From assembly GCA_029207755.1 (NCBI GenBank), contig JARCOQ010000008.1, positions 25,905,021 to 25,969,020 of the forward strand: 64,000 bases of DNA. The letters are read 5' to 3'. A program made the position numbers and the translations under genes. Below are positions 16,650-30,085 of this stretch, one piece after another. The notes below the pieces were generated by a model. The model searched no databases, was not told where the DNA came from, and saw only the letters and a list, made by a program, of their open reading frames with translations. Positions within the stretch are counted from its first letter, which is position 1, and each line of letters starts with the position of its first letter. This stretch comes from Chamaea fasciata (lineage: Eukaryota; Chordata; Aves; Passeriformes; Sylviidae).

Positions 16650-19243
16650 GAAATGTCACTATTACATTTCAACACTTAAACCGAGGTACCTGATGAATTA
16701 GCCATCTTCTTCCCAGGCATCTTAGAAAACTGCAGCCCCTGAGGGATTTCCCCTGGCCATTACCACTTATTGCAAAGTCAAAGAGAGAAAGCTAAGGTTA
16801 TTGTTTTGCCTGTGGAATCAAAATATGCTGAGAGGGCATGTTATTCCCCAGACTTAGAGGTTTATTGCATTTCTAATTCACACCTAAGGTCACCATATGT
16901 CAAGTGAGTATGTATTCTGCTACCATGGCTACTGCCATCATTTTAATTCTAATGCTAAATAGTTGTAGATTGCAACAATACCAACTTGGAAATAGTGTCA
17001 TTTAGTGCTTATAGCAGAAGACTGGTCTTCTGAGTAATGATGGAAAATTAAATATTCTGGTTCTACCCTTGCACTTGTCAGACTCTCCAAAATCGCACAA
17101 GTGATTTAATCACTCTGAAACTTCGTTTCCATATCAGAAAGTCAAAGAGCTAAAAGGCCTGAACCACAAGAGCAAACAAAACTAGTACAGCAAAAACTGT
17201 GTCTTCTCCATTGAGAAAAGCTAATAAATTCATCAGTCTGTGATCAAATTTCATTCAGCATTTAAAAATACAATATGAGGTTTGAAATCTGTTACCTGTG
17301 TCCTGACAGCATCTCACCATCGTGGAGATGCTTTGCTTTGCATAATGCATTAATGTGAATTTGACCACACAATTGTCATTCCTCGTCATTTAAGTAGTCT
17401 TACAGTTAAGCAGCCATAATTGTCCTTTGGGTGTTATCTTAAATACATTAAAAAAGAAATTGAATGCTTTCACCACATTATAGCTGGGACACTTTTTCAA
17501 AGCTAATTTCTATGTCTGTGAATTATTCATAATACACTTCAAACAGGCTCTTCCGGATAAGGTAATTGACCTTGTCTGCATGAAGCACCTACTACCTTGC
17601 CTTGGGATAATTTAATCTATGATGTGGTCCATTATTCAAAGGTAATGTCTTTTCATTAGGTTAGGCAATATATTATCACTCAACTAGTCACCTAATTCTG
17701 CATTTAACGTATTCAAGTTTTCACTTTTTTTGTCATAGGTTACACTCATCATAGCAATATCTCACATTTAAGTAGCATGGTGTAACAGTAAGACAGAATT
17801 CTCTTGATAAATGGAAGCGGGACTTTGAGGACTCTAATTTCAAGATTTACTTGTGCATTTTAAACCTCAGTTGGCTTTGTGTTTTCCATGGGTGAAAGCA
17901 GTAAAGGGTATCTGTTCAGTAAGAACTAGTGTAAGGTCAAAGCACAAGTACAACTAATGCATTGGGTGGCTGAAGTTACATAAATTGACATACTGTTCGG
18001 TGGAAACACTTGCGTGCTGATGAAACATATGCTAAATTACATGTATGACGCATATATAACATTTCCACAATTTTATTTTGCTGTGTAGAGAAACCCCTAG
18101 TTGGTCTGCCATGCAAGGAAGTAATTAGCAATACTGGCTGCAGCTCAGGCTGCCTCTGTACTATTGCAGCCTTCTCTGTAACAGACCATTATTAGGACCC
18201 AATTTGCTGCTACATATTCCCTAGCAAGACCTTGCTCAGTGAAGACCAAAGCAACTGACTTTTTTTTTGCATATGCATGGAGTGAAATCTCTGAGAGAGA
18301 GAGCTAAACAGTTGAGCACCCAAGTCTCTCTTGTGCTCTAGCTACTTTGCACCACTTTAGCAGAATAAAGCAGCCCTGAATCTATTTTAGTCAGTCACTG
18401 ACAAAGTCCTCCTGCATGAGTAAACTCTTGAGTGGCACAGCGATCTGGAGGAGCTCCTGCATCAATCCCACTCCTGGCGCCAGCAAATGGCCAGAGATGG
18501 TATTCTAATTTACATTGCACCACTCCAGTAACCAGGCTTAAAGATGCCTCTCCACCCCTCTCTATTTCAGTATTGCAGGGTACATTTCTTTAACAACAGA
18601 GTGCTGGCTTTTTCAATCTATCAGTGCTGAAGTGTTTAGATGCTGACTGTAAATACAGCATTAACAAGCTCTGGAGGAACTTGTTAGCTCCTCTAAATAT
18701 CTGAATTATTAAAACGTTTCTGTGTTTTTTAGTTTGTTTTCTACTAAAGTGGAATTTAATTAAAGATGTAAAAACTAGGAGTTAATCCACCATCTTACTT
18801 GCCTAAATCAGTATAAATATACTGAATCCAATGGATCTGATCCTGCATATCTTTGAGCTTTGTAATATTTTTAGTTGAATCATTCGTTACTGTAGCTTTT
18901 CTCAAGCTGTCCATTAATAGAATGTTATGATTATGTTAGCTATTCAGAGTTTTTAAACCATGTTATATAAACACAGCTCAGTCTATGAATTGTTTATACT
19001 GATTAGATATTGTTTGAGTGCTCACTTAAAATACGAAGCACTGCTTTAGATCAGAAATAAAGGCAAGGCCATCAAACATTTCAAGGTGTTAGAGTGAATA
19101 TTTACTCTGAAGGTCATTGGCTGAATTCCTATTTGCATGAATATTCAAGAACAATCTGTTCATGCCTTGGAAAATTTCTGCAAAGACAAAAATCTCAGTA
19201 TCACTCTCCATATTGATATAAAAAGAAAGAATAATGAAAATCA
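16650..19243. other. ORF-poor AT-rich intronic block, candidate noncoding element
   Basis: No ATG-started ORF of 60 codons occurs on either strand here and no repeat family is evident. The text is rich in homeodomain/POU-like words, including an octamer atttgcat at 19131-19138 followed at once by gaatattc, and the palindrome tgcatatgca at 18268-18277. I can see the motifs; any conservation or enhancer role is inference. Confidence 0.3.
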
Positions 19244-21392
19244 TCAAAGTGAAGCTGAAATTCCAGTAGAACAGGAGTGAAATATCTGATATTTATAATT
19301 TTCCATCGGCCAGAAAAAAAAATAAAAACAGCCAAGGGAAGTGTTGCTCCAAGCAAGATTACCTGCAACTGGCCTGGCTGCTAGATCATATTTCACATCG
19401 GTCGAGTGCCTTCCATTGTGTAACCACAGTTGTGTACTGCACATTGATGGGTCCTGTCGCTATAATATGGTTATGTTTACCCATTAGTTTCTGCTTTTGT
19501 GCCACAACCCAGCAACTGTGACACTACAATTGTTCTAATGGTCTGTTTCACTTTGTTCATTTACCTATTAATTTTGCCAATGGCATATTTCACGGAACAT
19601 AAATTTCATCCTCTGAAAACACGACAACCTGTAGTACAATATGGTCAGACAGATTCTGGAGCTTTGTATGGAAGTAAAATGAACTATCCAGGGTGGCGTT
19701 TTGGAAAGAACATACCTCCCTCTGGAGGCATCATGTGTATCAAAGGTGATTACTTCAGCACTAACAGGATATAATTATTCACTCAGTAAAACTCTGCCTC
19801 TATTAAGTAGGTACTTCTAATGTTTTGCAGACTGACTAGTGGCCCTAGAATGTCTCACAGAGATAGTAAACAAAATGCAACACAATCTCTTTGTCTGAAT
19901 CCAGAACATAGTGTGCACTGGGAAGGAAGTGACCCAGAAAGCTGCCTCTGCTTTGGACAGGGAGGCTCTAGGAAACAGGACCCCAAATCAGGACTTAAAA
20001 AATGCTCATTATAGGAGAATTTTTCCCAGTTCGATGGCAGATATTAGAGTGGCAAAACAAATGAATCAAACTCACTTTGCATGTCCAGAGAAAAAGTCAA
20101 AGGAGCTGAAACAGAGCCCACTTTAAAAGACAGCTTCTCCTAGAATCCCATCCTCTGTTCCCTTAGCATTCAGTCATGCAGATTTCTCTCTGAAAAACAG
20201 CCCCTAAACTTCTGCCACACCTCAAAGGAGTTTCATGTGGATAAAATCTGAGACTTTGAAATCACGGTGACAAAAGGGAGGCAAACAAATGCTAATGTAC
20301 AGAAAGCCTTTAGCTCAAAGGAGGAAAGAGTAACCGGCACTGCTTTGTCTTGTACCAGGCCTGACAATATCCTTGTGGCCCAAAAATGAATTACAGCCAA
20401 ATTCCGCTCTACTTTTTCCTCCTAAAAGAAGGAAAGTAGATTTACATATACCTACATAAATATAAAAACACATACTTTCCCAAAAAGAGAGGCCTCTATC
20501 TGTATGAATACATAACTTTATGGACTCTACTGATCATTTGAATCATCAGATGAAGGGAACATTAGTATTTAAAACAAACATATCATGAAATTGATGCTAC
20601 CCTTTTTTCAGAACCACTTTTCAGATCTTTGCTCATTTTTTGAGCCCATCACAGGCTTGAAGTCATCAGTAAAACAAACCTGTCAGACCTGAACTAGGTT
20701 CAGTAACACAGAATTGAGGAAAAGAACAGCCAGGAACTGTTATCTTTTCCTTCCCACCAACAAATGTTACTATGAACATTTTGATCTCATTGAATGAAAC
20801 AGCCTGAACAAAACTGGTTGCAGTCTAAACTACTGGGAGTACTTTTCATGTGCTATTAATGTTAATATACTGAAATCATTACATGTTATGAATTAGACAT
20901 GTCACTTCAAACTTTTTGGGGAAATGGAAAATTTAAGGAAAGAGGGACATGGAACTAAGCATCCTGGATGAACAAAAAGTCAGCACATGAAGACAGGGAC
21001 TGAATCTAGCACAATAGCAAAGGTCCAAAGATCTATGAAAGAACAGTGGGTAGTGATGAAGTTCAGTTGAGTTTAGGATGAATGTTCGGTTTGAGCTTTT
21101 GTTCCTACAAGGGCAAGGCACAAGAGGTACCTACAGAAAGCTCACACTTGGAGTGAAAGACATCAGAGGTGTTCAGCTGAGAGGAAACACTTGTATGGCT
21201 CTTTTTTATGGCTACAAGAACTTGGCCATTGGTTTTAGAGGGGTGCATTTAAATCAATCTAATGGTCCACTTGAGTTTCAAGCAAAATTGGTGTCAGTTG
21301 CAGCGTGATGCCCCAATTTTCTTCTCTACTAAACAAGAAAGCAACCTTTAGAGAAGTGCATAGATTAATTGGTTAACCTTTCTAAATGTTAA

Positions 21393-21430
21393 TTAAAAAA
21401 AAAAAAAAGAAAGAAAACAACAAAAAAAAC
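21393..21430. repeat. A-rich tract
   Basis: A run of fourteen As followed by gaaag and acaac units interrupted by more A runs. It is a low-complexity sequence with no visible element body attached. Confidence 0.7.
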
Positions 21431-22519
21431 TTTTCTTGTGGGGCTTCTGAATTCTGCTTGAGAGTAAAGGAAGAAGGCTCTTGATGTTGTTTTGAGTCCT
21501 GGACAGCTCAAGTGGGAATACACGCCTTGGCTAAACCAGTCTGAGTCTTTCTCTTGTCAAAAGGACTTGGAAAAGATTCAGGCTCAAAAGCTTTTTCATT
21601 TTTGTTCTCAATCTTTTGGGCCAAGCAGATAACAAAAAAGCTTCTCTAAAGAAGGTTTTAAAGGGGTTATTTTCTTTCAGGTCACCACATCTTTCTAGCT
21701 ACTTGTCAAGTCTCAGTCAGATCTGCTCCTCTCCAGATCAGTCCAGGTTGGGGGGATGTAAACAATTCTAAATTGCTTTTAGGTGCTTCTTGTGAGTGGA
21801 AGAAGTACACAACTTTTTTTCCCCAGTGTCTGGAGACATTTTCTGAAAGTCTGCTTGCTTATCCTCTACATTTTGGGGTGTTCTTTTTACAAAAGGAAGT
21901 ACGAGACACTTAGAAGAGCTACTTTTCTGCCCCTCTTAGCACCAGATAGCTCATGTAAGAGTATTTACTTCAGTGTTTTGCTTAGGGAACATTTTTTGTT
22001 CCCTTGCTGTTTGAACACCAAGCAATGTCAAAATGCCGCCTTCAGCTGATTCTCATAGATTCTTTTCTCCTGTCTCTGCGTTCACACTTTCAAACAGAAA
22101 AATAAATTTTCCACAGGCTACTTTCAAACTGCAGCGGGGGTAAAATTCCTGGTCTTCAGATTTACAAGCAATGAATCTGAGCACTAACCTAATTATTCAG
22201 AGCAAAAACCTGTCTTTTTTTACCATACAGTTGCGTTTTCTTTTCTCCCAATTACTTACCTGATTAAGCTATGCTATTGATGTTTTTGTGTATAGCTTCC
22301 TAACACCTCTGTTTTCCCACACTGGTCAAACCAATTCAAACAAAATCTAAGCACAGGGGTTCCCTCCCATCTTATTTTCAGCCGGTGCCTTGCTATGCAC
22401 CTACTTTCTTCCCCAGGTCCAAAACAGTAGTCAAATGAACCCAAAACACACACAAAACTGCGAGACTACAGCCACAAATGCTTTTTTATCCTCAAAAATA
22501 ATGTAAATATCAATGAAAA

Positions 22520-22544
22520 TTACTATTGCCATTTACTATTGCCA
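22520..22544. repeat. Short tandem duplication
   Basis: The word ttactattgcca occurs twice with a 13-base period. Confidence 0.75.
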
Positions 22545-23587
22545 CTCATGTGGCATCTCAGTAGAAGAGGTTAGATGAGAACTCTTCCACTGCTATGATT
22601 TTCATCTTCTGCTCTGCAAAATCAGAAAACATCACTCTCTGCACTGGCCCAAATTTGACAGACAAATTAGTTTAATGTCAGTAAGACAATCTCAGTCTAA
22701 TGGAGCTCAAGATGTTTAAAATAGGACAGCCAAAAGAAGCAGACAAATGGAAATGTGATGAGAACACACTCCCTGCTGTGGCCCTAATGAGGGAGAAGAC
22801 ACACTTTTCTGCTCAAGCAGCAGTCCTGCTTTCTTCCATGAATGGAGAACAGGTTCCTGTCATAGTTAATGACCTACTAATATAACAAACCATGGATTAG
22901 CTGTTTGTTTGTTATCACCATTATTTATTTATTGCTAACAATATGCTAAATCCTGAAAATTAAAAAAAAAAAAAGAGGCTATTAATGGTCATGATTAAGG
23001 AAATGTTGCCTGGAATAGCTTCAAAGAATTCTGTCCTTCCCTTCTTCAAACTGTGTGTATGAATAGTTTGTACTACTGGGTCTCTCAAGACAGAGGTATC
23101 ATTAAGATGTGTTTGGTTCTGGCACACAAGTGTGCCTCATAAAACTATCCATTCCCAAACTCTTATTTGGACTGCAGAATCCCCTGAACTCAACGTTTTG
23201 GCATTACTGAGCTATGAGCATTTACACAGTCCCACAGGTTTCACAGGTTGAACAAAAGATATCACTGACTTTACTCCAAGCCAGAAGTTCTTTGGGATCA
23301 AAAGTCCCAAACCAACAGATTGCAGAGGTCAAGTAAATATCTTGCAGCATCAGTTCACAGCACTGACCTCCATAATAGTGCATGTAATGACTTCCAGATT
23401 CCAGGCTCAAAATCTGTTGTCTAGATTTACCTGTCCTATGTACCTGTATTAATTCCCCTGGTTAAGCTTCCTGTATACTGAAAAAGTTAATTTCCTCATC
23501 AGTAAAACACAGTAGATCTTTTTAGTTTGGAGTGCAAACATGTTTTCTATGTAAACTGTGAAAGGTCTCAAATGAAATGAAATTTGA

Positions 23588-23613
23588 TAAAATAAAATAA
23601 AATAAAATAAAAA
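23588..23613. repeat. (AAAAT)n microsatellite
   Basis: Four to five uninterrupted units of the pentamer ataaa/aaaat. It is a likely polymorphic microsatellite. Confidence 0.9.
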
Positions 23614-24674
23614 TATAATTGCAAAATTGCTCCTTAGACTTACAAAAACAAATTCATTCAAGGAAGGAAAGGAAAAGGAAACACACAACAAAAAAGCAAC
23701 AGAAAAATCCTGTGACAGCAGAAGTATGAAGGATGTACTTGATAGAAGCAAACAGGAGTTAACCATAGAAGCTCTTCTCACGACTCCATCAGTCCTCACT
23801 TTGAGAACTATTTTTTTAAATTCACCTGACACATTGTGTCTAAAGCAAACACAGATAATGGTGCTCCAGTGTTCACTGGAGCTATCCCAGGAGATTCCTG
23901 CTCTGCTGGTGTCACTGCAGAATTATGTCACGCAGCATTATAAGCCTGCCCTCTCCTGCAGTGGTTTTCAAGGAGCATGCTTTCCGTTCACTGCATTAGA
24001 AGACATCCAGTGTCTGGCTGAGCTAGGATTTATTCCCGTGTTTTTTCCATTATTTAGCCTCTTGGCTGCATTTTGATCTCAGAAAAACACAACAAAACTG
24101 AATGAAGAGTAATGGCAGCAAATATCTGCCATTCCTTGGCAGCTCTAGTACACTGTGCCTCCCTGCCAGCCACAGAGGATAGTATAGGGCAAAGGGAGTA
24201 AAGGGTCAGAAACTGGGATAGTGATATTTCCACTGCTCACAGGTGTGTGCAGGCTCCATGCCAAGTTACCTCTACCACACCACAGGTTTTGTATTCTGCT
24301 TAGACCCCCTGCATTTTAAACAGCCGCACACAAAAACCAACGTAGCATCTTTAAAAATGGCCTCCAAATCCCTCCCTACAAATAAAGGGGGTGCATTGCA
24401 TTACTGTGGTGAACTCTGATCCAAAGTCTCCAAATACAGCACAAATTGTCTGAAGTTGTGCTTGTGAGAAGCTGTCAATGCCACTTTGGGGGGAGAGACA
24501 GGGTATGGTGATGGAAACACAGATAGCAAGTCAATCATTCTCAAAAAAGGGATCCTAATTGCCCAAGAATAATCACAGCACACAATCCACATCTGCCACC
24601 TATCCACCACTCCTTCAACACAAGCCACTTTTTGAGGGCAGACTGCCCTGTTCTATGCTATTTTGTGCAATGAA

Positions 24675-24767
24675 AAACAGTCTCCTGGTAATGCAATAAC
24701 AATTTAAAGTTACTTTGTACAAGAACAAATAGTCCCCTGGTAGTGCATTAACAACTGAAAGTACTGA
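24675..24767. repeat. Diverged 52-bp tandem duplication
   Basis: The segments around 24675-24714 and 24727-24765 align at a 52-base offset with about six substitutions and one indel over 39 bases (shared words ctggta, tgca, taacaa, aaagt). It looks like an old local duplication. Confidence 0.7.
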
Positions 24768-25179
24768 AATGATAAACTGGAAATTATATTTATAAGGCAT
24801 AAAATGCTAGTGAACAAAACCCTATTGGTAAATGATTGCTTGTTATGGGTCATTTTATATCACCTCCTGATACATCTATGTAAAATACTCCATCAGAACC
24901 CAGGCTTCAAACTCCTTTCTTCAAAAAGGTTAACGCTAAAATGCTGAAACCTTGCTGCAAACTGTGCCTCAAAAAACTTTGGGCACAGGTGAAAAAATAC
25001 TAGTTAGTGAAAGTCCTAGATGAGCAACTAAAAGCACTATAAAATCTCTGGATGAGCACAAAACTGTGTTTCACTGCATCCTGTAATATAAGAACTCAGT
25101 GCACTGAGAAAACAGTAGTTAAAAACACATTAAAAAAATGCAGTTCTGTAAAACAGCAAGTGGGAATCTCCTGAAACTT

Positions 25180-25290
25180 GCTTTCCTAGGAGGCTGCAGG
25201 GCAGGCAGCCTAATAAAGTTCAAAAAGTGATTAGACAAGTTTATGAAGAACAGATCCATAGTGGATACTAAAAGGGATTGGCAGTAGCAC
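25180..25290 (+). mobile_element. Possible retroposon relic
   Basis: The run aagttcaaaaagtgattag followed by acaagtttatgaagaacag and tccatagtgg resembles a stretch near the 3' end of CR1-type LINEs, in which a short message about two-fold diverged from the consensus remains. The recall is uncertain and the borders cannot be seen. Confidence 0.25.
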
Positions 25291-27260
25291 AAACGCTAAT
25301 GCCCTTATTAGAGCAGCTGTGGCTGATGGAGACATATTGAGGGACATGGTAAAGACATCAACTTGTGTACTCACATTAAGCTGCATCTCCCCAGAAGCCA
25401 CTACTGAAGCCAGGGCCCTGAAGGGCATCTCTTAGCACCTTATGCCCTCACATCACTGGCCTCATCTGGAGCTAGGGGGGAAGCCTGCACAGACAAAGCT
25501 CTAGCAACATACAGGGCATAGATGAAGAAAAAAAAAAAAGTTGACCTGCCTCAGCAATGGAATTAAGTCTAAACTAAGGAATGTGTTCCCGCTGTGAGGG
25601 AGCACTACATCTTTCCCTCCAATAGTTACAAAATGCAAATGCAGTGGCTCACCAGTGAGGGCAACCAGCTGCCTGACATAATGGGTCACAGACTGTGGGA
25701 CAGCACCTGGTGCAGCTTGGCACTGAGATATGGGACTAGTTGGGAGCCAAAGAGGAGAGGAGGCGGAAACCTGGGCACATGTCATGTAATAGTGGGACTT
25801 GACAGACCATAATTTCAGGGAAGAGGTGTGTAGTTTAGGATGGATGTAGTTTAGGGTCAATGTTTGAAATCAAAGCTTAAGGTGACATGGTCTAGGAATT
25901 CGACTGGAAAAAGAAAAATAAGGAAGAAATCAGGAAAAACCCACCACCTACAGACATTCCTATTTCTTTGATTTTGCTCTTGGACTGATCTTTTATCAGT
26001 CCCTGCCTACACAAATGTGCTATGAACTTGACAGACTGTCAGGCAAGTATTGTAAAGCAAGCTATGCTGCCACTGATACAGCCGTCACTACGCTAAGTCC
26101 TTGATAAGGTGGATGTGAGGAAGCTTCTCGAGTGACAAGCATTTGAGCCCACCCACTGCTTCTAGAAAACTGAGCAAATTCAGTCAAGGGCTGGGGGTCT
26201 GTTCAGTTAGTGTTTTCATACCTTCAGACACCTTGTATGTTAACAGTTTAATTAAACATGCATCTACACACATGTGCCTATCCTTGTACACATGCTCTTT
26301 CCTTAGGAATTACCTGAGATGCTCCATGAATTAAGGAAATCAAGGCCCTGGCAGGCTATGTTTCTTTTCATATTCTCAGAATACATAGAGCACGTTTAGA
26401 GGTAATTCAACCTCTCGGCCCACCCCAGTCCTTTCCTGCTCGCTTGACTTGGCCTCTACTTGTAAGGAGAAGTCTGCAATGGTTTCCTAAGAGTGTGGAT
26501 TACTTTCCTAATTAATGCCAACTGTGTTTGCTCTGGTTAAGTGAGTGTTTCTCCAACAGGCCTGTGAAAGTCACAGGAGACTTGTGATTTCTGGTCACAC
26601 AAGTTTCCTTTGCCACCTTCTTTAGAAAGCCAGCTATGCCTTGATGAGCAGACATCTATTGTGGTGTTCACAAACCTCCTGAAAATCTGTCTGATGTCAG
26701 AGATGTACAAAACTACATTTCAGGGCAATTTAATCTTTGCTTTCACAGACACGCTTGCAGCTAAGCTGTAGTATGACAGGGAGAGCCAATAAGGCTGTTC
26801 CAGACAGCAGGAGGTGGAGATGAGTAAACTCCTTTGCCAACTGCCAGATTGCACGTCTGACACACTGCAGATGTAAATCCAAGAAACTCAACGGGGACAC
26901 TACGCTCAGTCACACCCGCTGAGGATGTGCCTGTGTCTTCAGGGCAGGAGGGAGCAGCAAAAGAAGAAATTCCTTGATATGAACTGGAACAATTTTATGC
27001 AAGCCAGGAGCCTCCCTGAGCTTCTCTCTGAGGCAGCCCAGAATGCCTTGCTTGTCCCATTTGCCCCATGTCAAAGCTGTAAAAGCCAAAATTGCTATGT
27101 AACAGCATACATCTTTGCACTATTATGTATAATGAAAGAAATGTTTTTATTGCTTCTCTGTGAAACATGATGGTATTTAGATCCTGAAGACAACGATTTG
27201 GTGTATTGGTGCTACCACCTGTAATATCCTAATCACGTGTTCCATCTCTTTTTGGGGGAG

Positions 27261-27293
<33 letters not shown>
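27261..27293. repeat. Poly-A homopolymer, 33 nt
   Basis: Thirty-three uninterrupted As follow tttttgggggag and precede ggatccc. No AATAAA signal is visible in the preceding 40 bases and no target-site duplication is obvious, so a processed retrocopy is possible but unsupported. Confidence 0.9.
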
Positions 27294-27298
<5 letters not shown>

Positions 27299-29884
27299 CC
27301 AGAATGAGCATAAGCTCAGAAATAGATTGCATTTCTTGCAGGAAGAGGAACTTTTATAACTTTACCAAGATTAGATATACCTCTGGGAGATGCCCTTCCA
27401 TCAGGCATTCACCACTGGTAATGACTGGAGACATTCAGCAAGCTGGATTAGGTCACGTAACATTTCCTGCTGGCCTACGGAGACAGTAGTGTCATTAATA
27501 CATGGGCATTGCATATTGAATTCTACAGTCAGATCTGAAGTGTTGCTCATTAACAGCAATTACACATTAGGGTACCCTGGCCACACAGAGGGAACACAGT
27601 GCTTCAGGCATCCAGAAGTCTAGGTCAAACGAAGAAACAAAACCCAAGAGTTTTGATCTTTGTTCTGTTGCTCTGGCCCCAAATCTGGCAAAAACAACAC
27701 AGGCGAGAACCTCTGCAGCAAGCCCAGCAGAATACCCTAAGGTCACTCACACTTGTAGCTTATCTTCAAGTTTAGGAATGGAAATTCCTTAAATCGTGGA
27801 ACTTCAAGACACCTATAATGTTCAGCCCTACTTGGTCCCTAGGTTCCTCTGTAATACAACAGCATTTCACTACAAAATAAATACCAATGAATAGAGCTTG
27901 GGGGAAATAATGTTTTTCTACAAAAATACTTAATATTCAGTTAAGAACAAATTACCCTTATCTTGTCATATCAAGAAATGAAATGCTATTTTTGAGCATG
28001 TTTCACATCTTGCCAAATTTAAAGCTGTAGACTACTGAGAAAGCTCAGGATTAAAAAAAAAAACAAAAAAAAGGAAAATTCAAAAGTGTAATTAAAAAGC
28101 AAACAAAAGGAAGAAAAAAAGAGGGAAAAATGATGGTGTCTACCACATGCACAGCACTAGATTGCAATTTTATATTTTTTTTTCTCAGCTGGAGCTACGG
28201 TATAGACTAAAGTTGTGCAATTCTTGCATGGTCAGCTGTCAGGACCACAGTGGCACTGCAGCAGCTTCAAGAGCACAAGCCAGACTACTGGACACCATCC
28301 TCACACCTTTTCCCTTAAGGAATCAGCCATGGCTCTGGCCCTGGACAAGTGGAGAAATGAGCTGCCTGACAGGTGCCTTCTTAGCCAGTCTGCCTGTTGT
28401 TTGACAGCTTTAGCCTTGAAGATGCACAGTTTACACACTGTCAATTTATACAAGATTACCTTTACTTTTTTTTCTTCAAAAGTTTTGTTTCTCAGGAAGT
28501 GCCCCCAGCTTTAGAAAGGCCCCATATACACAAGAGGCTTCTCAAAACCTATTCACAGTGTACATTCTTGCAAACACATGATCAAGTGCCTAACAGAAAT
28601 GTGCAAAAATAAACACATTCAGACCTGCTCTAATATTACGGCATTCATCCTTAAAACAACATTTTGGAAATAGCCTCTGTGGGGTTTTATCTTTATGCCA
28701 TATCAAGTGTGGTATAGGATACAGAAGCCATCAACACTGAAAGTACTTGTAAGACATCAATTCCACTTTATTATGAGCAGTTATGCCGACATTTTGTTTT
28801 CCCTTTGTTCTCTACCCTGGATGCTGATATTAACATTTCATTCTTTAAAAAAAAATTAGCAATACAAGCAACTCTTGGCTGGTAAATCTGATGACAACAA
28901 AAGACAATAATTCACAGCTTTTAAAAATAAACTGACTGTAAGGCATCTGAATACTGGATCCATAAACATTCAGTGTTATAATAACTTTTCTGGAACCAGG
29001 AGGGTTTTGACACATCTCATTAGGCAATGTGGTTTTAAGACAATAGGAACTCCCACTGCAAGCTCCCCTTAAGGCTTTCCATGGTCTGTCTTCAAAACTA
29101 CCAACAAATATACAAGTTGCTAATAATCAAATAATCACCAGGACAATACAGACCTTACAAGCAACAGAGGAGACTTTGATGACATTCAGAAGTCTGCCCT
29201 TAATGTCATTCATCTCACCACATAAACAAACATACAATCCTGACATCAAGACAGAGTTGACTAGAAGCCAGACATCCTGAGTAGCCACTGGAAATTTGGT
29301 ATTGCAAAGAAACACAAACTGGTGAGACTCTCTGCTTTTTCTTCTGTTACATTGAGCCACGGGAAAAAATGTATTCCATTTCAAGGGGATAGTTAGTTTT
29401 GCCCCAGAAACTGTACGACCAAGCACTTTGAACATCATATTCAGGGCTGTGGGACTCAGAAGATGTTACACTCTTCCCCTACATTAACATTATGAGTCTG
29501 GAGAAATCTGGATGTTTTTTATCTTTAATATACAGGCAAAAACTGTAAATGAATAAACACATCTATTTGCCACCAGCTAAATACACTTTTTGTGGTTTCT
29601 AGGTAGCACTTTCCAGTGCAGAAATTTTCAGAGTCTGGGCATGCATGAACTTAGAGAGTGAAAACTCCCCTGTGAAGCTCAGACCCTCCTGCACCAGGGA
29701 ACAGGCACTGCACAGTAGAATCCAAAATTTTAAAAGCTTTTTCACTCTATTCCATGTTGCCACTATTAATTTGGGGTTTTTATTGGTTTGGGTATTTTTT
29801 TTTCTCTTCAGCTGCCGTGTGACCTGCACCTGCTGTACAATCAATAGTAGTTAAGAAGGAAAGATGTGGGAGGGTGGCACTTAC

Positions 29885-30085
29885 TCGGGGTGTTGAGGAG
29901 CCGTGACTTTTTGCAGTGGTAGGCTGCCTCCTGCTCGCAGTACTCAGCACTGTTTATCACAGCCTCCAGCTGCTCTGCACTGCTGTTGTAGTTGAAGGAC
30001 ATGGTGTAGGGCTTCTCTGGACCAGCTCCCTGCACTCTGGTCAGTCCTGTGCTGTTGTGCTGCACTGCAGTCCAGATCTTATCTT
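29885..30085 (-). CDS. CNTNAP5: CNTNAP5 exon C: fibrinogen-like domain, middle
   Basis: This 201-nt coding exon continues the fibrinogen-like domain. Its first two bases (AA) complete a Glu codon with the last G of exon B; 66 codons follow, beginning [17 protein letters not shown] and ending [12 protein letters not shown], with one base (A) left over. Cysteines occur at AEYCEQE and YHCKKS, and NST and NSS are two potential N-glycosylation sites. The W-T-x-x-Q-H-N pattern and the CEQE...CKKSRL block are characteristic of Caspr proteins. The minus-strand acceptor is tttaacag and the donor is gtaagt. RLLNTP rather than RLVNKQ argues against CNTNAP2. Both ends are in phase 1. The joined codon with exon D is AAT (Asn), giving TPNGMPF. 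The exon call is very secure. Confidence 0.95.

Noticed and set aside
19499..19774. 91-codon plus-strand ORF with a hydrophobic N-terminal segment
   Set aside because: It looks like a small membrane protein by composition, but there is no family match, no promoter and no conserved motif.
23627..24076. 149-codon plus-strand ORF
   Set aside because: It starts in an A-rich stretch, has no recognisable motif and lies antisense in an intron; chance is sufficient.
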